DNA from: Dastarcus helophoroides
Lineage: Eukaryota; Arthropoda; Insecta; Coleoptera; Bothrideridae
Assembly: GCA_028583605.1 (NCBI GenBank)
Contig: CM053337.1
Coordinates: forward strand, 15,209,639-15,273,638
Direction of reading: 5' to 3'
DNA length: 64,000 bases
Shown piece by piece: positions 57,113 through 64,000 of this stretch; the first letter of the stretch is position 1; every line of letters begins with the position of its first letter. The notes beneath the pieces were generated by a model. It did not search any database and was not told the DNA's origin. It saw only the letters and a list, made by a program, of their open reading frames with translations. Both the position numbers and the translations under genes were made by a program.

Positions 57113-57400
57113 CATATATGTAATACTTCTATATGGCCAGCTCCCTATTCTCTTCATGAGTTTGTTCCTACCAAATTCGATAAAGATGGAACATGAATAA
57201 ATGGCGAGTATTGCGCATGAATTGAACAAAATGAACCAATCGCTACGCGCGGGTTAAACGGGTGTTTATGTTTGGCCGTGCACAGATGATTTGTAGCACC
57301 TGCGCATTGCGACTCATTAATTCGTGTGAAGGTCAGCGAGAAAGAGAAGTCTTTCCCATAAGAAACGAGGAACTGGCCATATAGAAGTATTACATATATG
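57113..57400. mobile_element. 288-bp MITE with perfect 28-bp TIRs and 8-bp TSD
   Basis: The first 28 bases (57113-57140, beginning CATATATGTAATAC) are the exact reverse complement of the last 28 (57373-57400). The element is flanked directly on both sides by GCTGTTCT (57105-57112 and 57401-57408), an 8-bp target-site duplication. There is no transposase frame. An 8-bp duplication fits the hAT or P superfamilies. The intact ends and duplication indicate a fairly recent insertion. The host sequence on the right carries an AATAAA (about 57491) and could itself be part of an older element. Confidence 0.92.
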
Positions 57401-57865
57401 GCTGTTCTGTCTTGTCTTTTGTTCTGTGTAGTTCGGGTTGCTTGAAGTCAGTCGCCAGTCCCCCGTTCTGTTATTTTGTGCGCTAAAAGTAATAAAGTTG
57501 TTGTAAAACCTTTGTGTTACGTTCACTACGACCCACCCCGTTCAAGCTCCCACAAATCGTTGATTGAATACGCTTTAATTGGCGAAGATATACAGTGTTG
57601 TTAGTGGTAGCGGAATTCCGCTATTGGTAGAGACTTTTGAAGCTTTTGGCTTAGCGGCGGCGACGATAAGGTAGCGGAATGTTGAGGGAGCCCAAATTTT
57701 TACATTTTATGTTTAAAAACCGAGTTAGGCATAAAGTAGTTGTTGAGAAACGTACATAACGGTTTATTCAATGAGCCATTTGACAGAGAGCAGTTAACAA
57801 TTTTTACGTTTAGAATGTCAATCACAATCATTGCAGAAATCTTTAGTGTACGAGGGCCCGCTAAT

Positions 57866-59520
57866 TAGGGGTGATCGATATTCATCGATGGTGAATGAAC
57901 ATTAATGTTTAGTGGAAAAACATCGATGTTAAGTTTTCGATAATATTGACACATCGATGTTATGAGAATAACGATATCGATACCACAGTATAGATATTAG
58001 CTTACGCATACAGTAGTGACAAGTGTCGGTACCTTTGATCTTCAAGTAGCTAAAATCGTTGACTTTCAATGGAATCAGCCATGTTGTGGATTGTGCACGC
58101 CCGCGAAAATTTAATTTATTTATTAAACAAAACCATCAAGTTTATTAATTTCAATAGTTTTTCGCGTTTAAATTCTAATTTACTACTTTACAAATAGTCC
58201 AAAAATACTAGTTCTCGTGTATTCTTTAAATAATGTGTATTTTGTAATTACTGATAACCTGATATGTATAAAGAATACACAAAGAAAAACTAAACACAGA
58301 TTGTGACTGACGGCAAAATAATTTCTACAGGAAACAATTTATTTATTTTTTTGTATAAAATTGGCAAATGCGAGTATAATAAAACAGTGTTTTTTAATAA
58401 AACAAAGTGGGTGTACCCAAATATTACCGTTTGCCGTCTTTTGGAAATTAAAAAGAAGTGATTTTATCAAATTATTATTGCTGTTAAGAGTTACATTTAT
58501 AAATAGAACGTGTAAATTCTCCTCTTTTCTCTTTTATTTGGTTTTATCTTATTAGCGCGATGAATTATAACAAGTCTGACATTTAAATAAAACTGATCCA
58601 GTGTTGCCAGATGACCTAAACATTATTCGTGAACAATCTTCTTAAAAATCCCACAATTCGGATGAAAATCCCTGACCGTATCAAGTTTCTGGAACATCCA
58701 TAAATGTAGATAAATTGTCTTACATTTTTACGATGAATGAATAACATATGAACGTAAAATAAAAAATCATATTCGCTCAAGTGCTGATTTTCCCGAACAC
58801 TTGGCAACTCTCAACTGACATTTAGTTACCCAACAATCATAGATCTTATTTCTGGATATCATAGAACACTGCGACGCCATGTTCGGGATTGTGCAAATTG
58901 ACGCATGAGCAAACAAAATTCGTGACAAAATTTTAGCAATTTGTCGCTACTGTATGCGTAAGCTAATATCTATACTGTGTCGATACACTCTAAGTCTAGG
59001 GCTAGGCCATCTAGCGTGATTAGGTGTAACAAATGTTGCTGATTAATGTTGCTATTAGTCTTATTTCATCTTCACCCAATTTACACTAGATGTCGCTAAT
59101 CGATGTAACCAAATTTAAACCAACAAAATAAAAAACTGTCAATTTAAAGCCATGGTCAACTTTTTTTCTTATCTGAAAATAAAGTGGGAGCGAGTGTTGG
59201 TAGAACTTAATTTTTTTTAGTAATGAAACTTTGAAAACGAAATAATAGGTATAGTAAATCTACTCTATATTGTACTCTATGTCTGTCCAGTAAACTCAAA
59301 CTTTTGCAGTAATGTAACCCAACAATCTACCATGAAAATTTGCTTACGTCGCTTACTATGTGTATGCCTTATAATAAAATGGATTGTTTTTTTTTACCTA
59401 AAATATCGATGTTTTCGGACATCGATATTTTTCTTTCGATATTCATCGTACATCGATACTTTTGAACCGACGTTAATATTGATGTCAATATCGATGTTTT
59501 TCTAATATCGATCATCCCTA
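57866..59520. mobile_element. hAT-like non-autonomous DNA transposon with 8-bp TSD (interrupted)
   Basis: The left end is TAGGGGTGATCGATATT (57866-57882) and the right end, reverse-complemented, is TAGGGATGATCGATATT (59504-59520): 17-bp terminal repeats with one mismatch. CCGCTAAT flanks both sides directly (57858-57865 and 59521-59528). A TAGGG/CAGGG-type start, CGAT-rich subterminal sequence and an 8-bp duplication are typical of hAT elements. No transposase is encoded. Removing the nested element at 57984-58979 and one copy of its target duplication leaves about 650 bp, a common size for such derivatives. Confidence 0.92.
57984..58979. mobile_element. 996-bp inverted-repeat element nested in the hAT-like element
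   Basis: Its terminal repeats cover about 39 bp with one mismatch (57984-58022 and 58941-58979; start CACAGTATAGATATTAGC). TCGATAC lies immediately outside both ends (57977-57983 and 58980-58986), a 7-bp duplication of host-element sequence. The interior is AT-rich without a transposase. GCCATGTT followed by GGATTGTGC appears near both ends in direct orientation. The superfamily is not clear; a 7-bp duplication is unusual and could be an 8-bp one with a later change. Confidence 0.85.
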
Positions 59521-59528
59521 CCGCTAAT

Positions 59529-60021
59529 AATCGAATAAAAAGTTCACGGTTTATTTCTTCCTTTCTGTCACAAACATTCTTACATACCTCTACCAGAGAG
59601 TGGACTCTCCCGCGCTGGCGCTAAATTTAAAATTGTTGGAAATTGCCTACATTAGAAAATTTAATTTTTATTTTTCTTATGGAAAAATATGTATTTCCCC
59701 GAAGATACTATGTTACTTAATGATTTTGAAGCCGTTTAAAGTAGCTCTCAGCTGGGGTGATACATAATTCTTTTTTAATCTTAGTTAGCAATCTTTATTT
59801 TAAAGGTAAACGAAAGGTTTTTTATATCTTTGGCCTTAATTACCCTCCTACGGTTAAAAAAATGTATTTATCACGTTTTTTGTGTAGAATTGTTTACCCT
59901 TTTTGTATTGGGTCAGGGACCGGTGGCGGAATTTTAGAGATCCGATAGCGACATTTGGCATTAAACTACTGGCAACACTGGATATCTATGGCCAGGGCCA
60001 GTGACTGACTCTATGGTTAAC
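59529..60021. other. AT-rich spacer, nothing recognised
   Basis: A short ORF (59757-59948 plus) has no motif. No repeat or RNA gene is seen. Confidence 0.35.
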
Positions 60022-60210
60022 GATGCGTTCACACTAGACACGCTTTATTATTTCTCTCTGGAATGAATCTAGTAAGCGTCAACTATCCTGCAAGAAGTTA
60101 TTCGAGACTCTCAGCGGTGTAAATGCCGTGGGTAGCTTCTCTTAGGATAGTTGACACATTTCACAATCAGAGAGAAATAGACGGAATAAAGTATCTGGTG
60201 TAAACGCACC
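60022..60210. mobile_element. MITE-like element with ~75-bp imperfect inverted repeats
   Basis: GATGCGTTCACACTAGA on the left pairs with the reverse complement of TCTGGTGTAAACGCACC on the right. Pairing continues through TTTATT, ATTTCTCTCT and GTCAACTATCCT. A target duplication is not evident. It lies about 250 bp upstream of the barentsz start codon. Confidence 0.7.
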
Positions 60211-60454
60211 TTTATTACAAATTGCCACAGATATGTAAGAAGAGTATACTTTGACGAAGAAGAAGAAGTTGACAAGTGATACATAACCTATAGCTGTCAC
60301 ATCAGTGATATAAGATCAGTCGCTATCTTTATTTATCCACCTGAAGCGCATAACAATCTTTCCCTTTTTAATACATTGGTAGGTAAAATATACTTTTAAA
60401 AATAATAAAATTCTTGCCATCCAGCCGAGCCGAATAGTTTTTTTTTATTAAAAA

Positions 60455-63400
60455 ATGGAAGATCCATCGCACGAGATCATAAACTCGACAACCAATTCCC
60501 TACCAAACGTAAGTAAATAGTGTTTACATGATTTGAAATAACCTATTTTTATCTGGTAAACTCTCGAATTCCTTCTAAACCAGGTCACCAGTTCTTTTAA
60601 ACTAGATCACATTAGAATGCGTCGACCAGTTCCACGTTATACATATAACATATACGTTATAACATATCTGTTATACGTATAACATACACGTTATAATACA
60701 TTCGTTATAATATCGCGAATATGATTTTGCAGGTCGAGGTGCCTTCTAAAACGGAACAGGGTAACGTATCGCCGAACGAATCGGAATACGATAGCGCTGG
60801 CAGCTATAGCGATGATGATAAAGTTAGGTCAAGAGAAACGGACCCCGGGTCGGAGTCCGAGGGGAGTATTATCTTAGAAAGGGAGGAAGGAGACGGGCAG
60901 GAGAGCGCGCCCCAGAGGAAGGTCGACGATGATGAGGATAAGAAGAATCCGCAGTATATACCCAAGCGGGGGACCTTTTACGAGCATGATGACCGAACTG
61001 CTGACGACGTGTGAGTACTGGTTAACGGGCCCAAAATAGCCAATTATTCGAATCTTTAACTGGATCGCTTTTAAGGGGTCGCTTCAGTAGAGTATTTGGT
61101 GAAGCGAGTGGAGTATTTGGTGAAGCGAGTGGAGTATTTGGTGGAGCGAGTGGAATCTTTGGTAGAAGCGAGTCAAGTATTGGATGGACGGAGTAGGGTA
61201 TTTGGTAGAAGGAGTCAAGTATTTGGTAGAGCGAGTCGAGTATTTGGTAGAAGCGAGTCGAGTATTTGGTAGAGCGGGTCGAGTATTTGGTAGAGCGGGT
61301 CGAGTATTTGGTAGAAGCGAGTCGAGTATTTAGTGGACCGAGTAGAGTATTTGGTAGAGCGAGTCGAGTATTTGGTAAAAGCGAGTAGAGTATTTGGTAA
61401 AAGCGAGTCGAGTATTTAGTGGACCGAGTAGAGTATTTGGTAGAGCGAGGCGAGTATTTGGTGGACCGAGTAGAGTATTTGGTAGAGCGAGTCGAGTATT
61501 TTGTGAAGCAAGTAGAGTATTTGCTTGAGAGAGTGGAACATTTTGGTAGAGAGAATCGAGTATTTGGTAGACCGAATCGTTCTCTGAGGATGATAGTTTG
61601 GCTATCGAAATGCGTTAGGGCAACTGTTGTTGCGTTGTTTAATCCTCTTTGGTTTCAGAGGACAAGATTTATGTATCAATTTTCGAATAGAGCATTTGGT
61701 GGAACGAGTAGAGTATTTGTTAGACAGAGTAGAGTATTTGTTAGACCAAGTAGAGTATTTGTTAGACCGAGTAGAGTTATTGGTAGACCAAGTAGTTATG
61801 AGTAGACCGAGTAGAGTTATTGATAGACAGAGTAGAGATATTGGTAGACCGAGTAGAGTATTTGTTAGACCGAATATTTCTCGTTAGCAAGGAATCGGTT
61901 CAATCAATTCCCTACTTAAAATGAAACTGTCTCTTATGCTTTGAGATTTCATTTAAGTCGAAGGTTCCCAAACTTGATCGATTATGTCAGTAGATTTATG
62001 TTTATCCTTGCTCGTTGCAGAAGGTTGCTGATATTGAAATATTTTGTGGGGTATCGTGGTTCATAGTTTGGGAATCATTGATTTAAATCGTTTATCTGTT
62101 ATGTAATAAACTGTTATTGAATTAGAGAAAACGCTGATCCGGAAGAAGCGGAAAAAACCGACAAAGATGCCAAAAAGAAGATATGGCAGGATAAAAAGGA
62201 ACGGTGGTCACACGATAGGTTCAACGACGTGGAACAGGCGCCCAAATCCAAGACGGAACTCGTTCAGATTTACGGATACGATATCAGGAATGAGGACGGT
62301 CCTCCACGAGCGAGAAGACGTAGACGATACGGGTGAGTCATTGGATACCGTTTGGAGGGTGATGGTTTAATTTGACGTTTTAGGCGCGGTCCGAATAAGT
62401 ATACCAGGAATTGGGAGGATGAGAATGCTTATGGGAAACCTGTGCCCGTGAAAACTAAGAAAACTAGGGCAGCTAGGTCTAATCAGGAGGAATTTCCACC
62501 GTTACCTGGTAATGACGAAGGGACGGGGGATATTTCTGTCGTAAGCGAGAAAGCGGAAAGTTCTCGACAAAGCGAGGAAAGCCAACCACCATTAGATAGG
62601 TACGAGCATAAATTGACCATCAGGTTTAGTAGGTTTTAGGTTTAGGTTTAGTAGTTTTTAAATAAGTAAGGAAAGCAAAACGTCTAAATTGATAACGACA
62701 GGAAACGATGTTAAATATAATGTAAAAACCAGTGACTGACCAAAATTTTGGTTAATTTAGTTTTAAACTAGATTTTTACAAAAGAATTCAAATTGAATCA
62801 AGCTATTTTGTTCACTCCACAGAAATTTTAACACAAATCTGTGGATTTACAAAATTACAGTAAAGTCTCGTTTATCCTTGCCTTCTGCGAATCTTCGCAT
62901 TATCCGAGGTAGATTTATCCAAACACTTGTGTCTCGAATAAAACTGCATTAACAGCGCCTTGTACCTCTCAATCTACATTTGTTAGATTTTCAGTTTTCG
63001 ATACATTTGTTAGATTTTCAGTCTTAGATACTTTTATGATTTGATTTTATCATATCGGTTTCGTCCCAACACGTTCGACCCACACAAAATCCATCATATC
63101 GGTTACATTAGCATAAAATCTTCCAATTTTTTATTTCTTTTACTAGGTTTTCGCTTGTTTGAGGTATCTCGAGCTCACATTATCTTCGATAAGCGAGGAT
63201 TGTACTCTCGGTTTCATATATATTTAATTTCGTTTGGTTATTCTTCGCTTCGACCAACTTAATTTTTGATCTAATTGATTATTAACGTTTCAGAAACAAT
63301 CAAATACCGTTGGACGAGAAAACATCCAATTCGATACCAAGCAACGAGACCAAGCAACCTTCCAATGATTCGAAAACGCAGCGCGTCGGTTCGGGGCGCG

Positions 63401-63594
63401 TTATTAAGCCGAAAAAAGAAATTAAGACTATGAGGTTCACGACCAAGATCCTCACCGTGACGTCGAGAGAGGATACCCACGGGAGACCCTTCGCACAGAT
63501 ACGATTTTTCAAAGTCGAATTTACGAATAGATTTACTCGAAGCTGTTCACAGGGTCGAGATAAATTTGACAAGTTATTCACGATGGGTTTATAA
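60455..63594 (+). CDS. btz: Barentsz / CASC3 (MLN51) homologue, five exons, 3' end unresolved
   Basis: Barentsz is a core subunit of the exon junction complex; it binds eIF4A3 and RNA through its SELOR domain and acts in mRNA localisation and nonsense-mediated decay. Exons: 60455-60508, 60733-61010, 62126-62332, 62384-62599 and 63294 onward, all GT-AG and in phase. The start MEDPSHEIINSTTNSLPN fits an ATG after an A-rich leader. An acidic Ser-rich N-terminus leads to YIPKRGTFYEHD (about 93-104). KIWQDKKERWSHDRF (about 129-143) and EQAPKSKTELVQIYGYDIR (147-165) follow; these are the SELOR blocks with the conserved aromatic residues. Then come a basic RRRRR run and EEFPPLPG. Exon 5 stays open to TAA at 63592-63594 (351 residues in all), short for insect barentsz. 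Either exon 5 ends earlier and more exons lie beyond the window, or the protein is truncated. TCAGT initiator-like strings lie at about 60302 and 60316. Confidence 0.92.
60637..60718. repeat. Short palindromic tandem in barentsz intron 1
   Basis: ACGTTATA and CATATAACATA strings alternate several times just before the branch/acceptor region of exon 2. They could form local hairpins in the intron. Confidence 0.6.
61084..61572 (+). repeat. Minisatellite in barentsz intron 2, block 1 (~21-22-bp unit)
   Basis: More than twenty units of GAGTATTTGGTAGAGCGAGTC type, with small length changes (AGCGAGT / AAGCGAGT / GGACCGAGT). The ORF through it (RVEYLVE repeats) is an artefact inside the intron. Confidence 0.9.
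61573..61689 (+). repeat. Family E fragment inserted in the intron 2 minisatellite
   Basis: CTCTGAGGATGATAGTTTGG, CGAAATGCGTTAGGGCAAC and GGTTTCAGAGGACAAGATTT match the family E copy at 55.2-55.5 kb (minus-strand half) and the window start. The minisatellite continues on the other side, so the insertion or the spread of the array split them. Confidence 0.75.
61690..61885 (+). repeat. Minisatellite in barentsz intron 2, block 2
   Basis: Continuation of the ~21-bp array as GAGTATTTGTTAGACCGAGTA variants, distinct from block 1, followed by about 240 bp of unique intron to exon 3. Confidence 0.85.
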
Positions 63595-64000
63595 GGCGGC
63601 CAGAATCTAATCAAAGCAGGGAGTATGCCCCTAGCTGCAGTCGGCAGAAATGGTACGATCGCTACGTCGTAGCAGCGATCCCTGCCGGAGACCTCCAACC
63701 CTCCGATGATGCAGCATTCCATTACGTCCGAATGGTAGCACTGTTAATATGAAGCTTACATGGTGGCTCTTTGAGATTTTGTCATTTGTGAGATTCCTGT
63801 TTTATTGTAGTACACATTCAGAGACATATTCTGTTTTTTTCATAATTTGCATATTTGAAGTCGTGCATTCGAGATGAGAGAAATTTAGTTGTTATATCAT
63901 TTGTTTGATGGAAATTCAGTTTCAACTGGAAACATTGAAGCTAGAAATTTCGAGTAAATAGAAATTCATTTTTAATATTATAGTTGAATGGAACGATTTA
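63595..64000 (+). other. Downstream of the barentsz exon 5 stop: GC-richer stretch then AT-rich flank
   Basis: About 63600-63740 is GC-rich, and all plus-strand frames are soon interrupted. The minus strand has an open frame of 140 codons (63300-63722) across it and exon 5, probably a shadow. A polyadenylation signal is not evident before the window ends. It may be 3' UTR, an intron start or an old insertion. Confidence 0.4.

Noticed and set aside
57029..57556. Solo LTR around the 288-bp MITE (starts TGTGG, ends CCACA, has AATAAA)
   Set aside because: No flanking target duplication and no second LTR or internal sequence; the short terminal match can be chance.
61419..61887. ORFs of 128 and 86 codons with VEYLVER repeats
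   Set aside because: They lie in barentsz intron 2 and are translations of the ~21-bp minisatellite.
63300..63722. 140-codon minus-strand ORF
   Set aside because: It overlaps barentsz exon 5 antisense; the plus-strand exon has splice and homology support, and the antisense peptide matches nothing I know.

Overview
This window reads as a piece of an insect (at least arthropod) nuclear genome. It is AT-rich, only two recognisable genes are present, both are intron-containing, and well over half of the sequence is satellite, simple repeat or transposon debris. The two firm genes lie near the right end. ARL6, the Bardet-Biedl small GTPase, is on the minus strand at 53.7-54.4 kb in two exons. A barentsz/CASC3 homologue, an exon-junction-complex core protein, is on the plus strand from 60.5 kb towards or past the right edge, with five exons joined in frame. 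Three further minus-strand exon candidates (29.6, 34.2-34.6 and 55.6-55.7 kb) have proper splice signals but no family I can name; two of them carry a membrane segment. The species cannot be fixed from the sequence.

Layout. 0.5-3.7 kb: polypyrimidine tract with longer-period tandem units. 3.7-7.6 kb: low-copy AT-rich DNA with one unknown ORF and a 272-bp head-to-head foldback. 7.6-11.2 kb: an 11-bp GATTCGATTTC satellite. 11.2-15.8 kb: AT-rich DNA with scattered retroposon and repeat remnants. 15.8-26.5 kb: a heptamer (TTCTTCC) pyrimidine tract, AT-rich satellites including a 171-bp tandem satellite, and a second heptamer tract in inverted orientation. 26.5-30.3 kb: low-copy DNA. 30.3-33.9 kb: two more purine tracts around a fragment of the 171-bp satellite. 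33.9-39.3 kb: low-copy islands and several three-copy tandem repeats. 39.3-44.6 kb: a 19-bp satellite. 44.6-46.3 kb: low-copy, partly GC-rich. 46.3-48.8 kb: a TCAAGGTCA satellite with ~255-bp higher-order units. 49.6-52.1 kb: the 19-bp satellite on the opposite strand, with an exact 114-bp (6 x 19) higher-order repeat. 52.1-64.0 kb: the gene-bearing part, containing a dense nest of DNA transposons at 57-60 kb whose ends and target duplications can be read.

The most informative structures are: (1) a 1,655-bp hAT-like element with an 8-bp target duplication, carrying a 996-bp inverted-repeat element nested inside it; (2) a 288-bp MITE with perfect 28-bp terminal repeats and an 8-bp duplication; (3) the exact 114-bp higher-order satellite; (4) a satellite built from extended nuclear-receptor half-sites; (5) a composite module (pyrimidine tract, conserved junction, AT satellite) present three times; (6) a histidine at the catalytic glutamine position of ARL6.

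Most long open frames in the window are artefacts of repeats whose period is not a multiple of three and which lack stop codons. They are annotated as satellites, not genes. The two firm genes have no evident joint function: ARL6 acts in ciliary trafficking, barentsz in mRNA localisation and decay.
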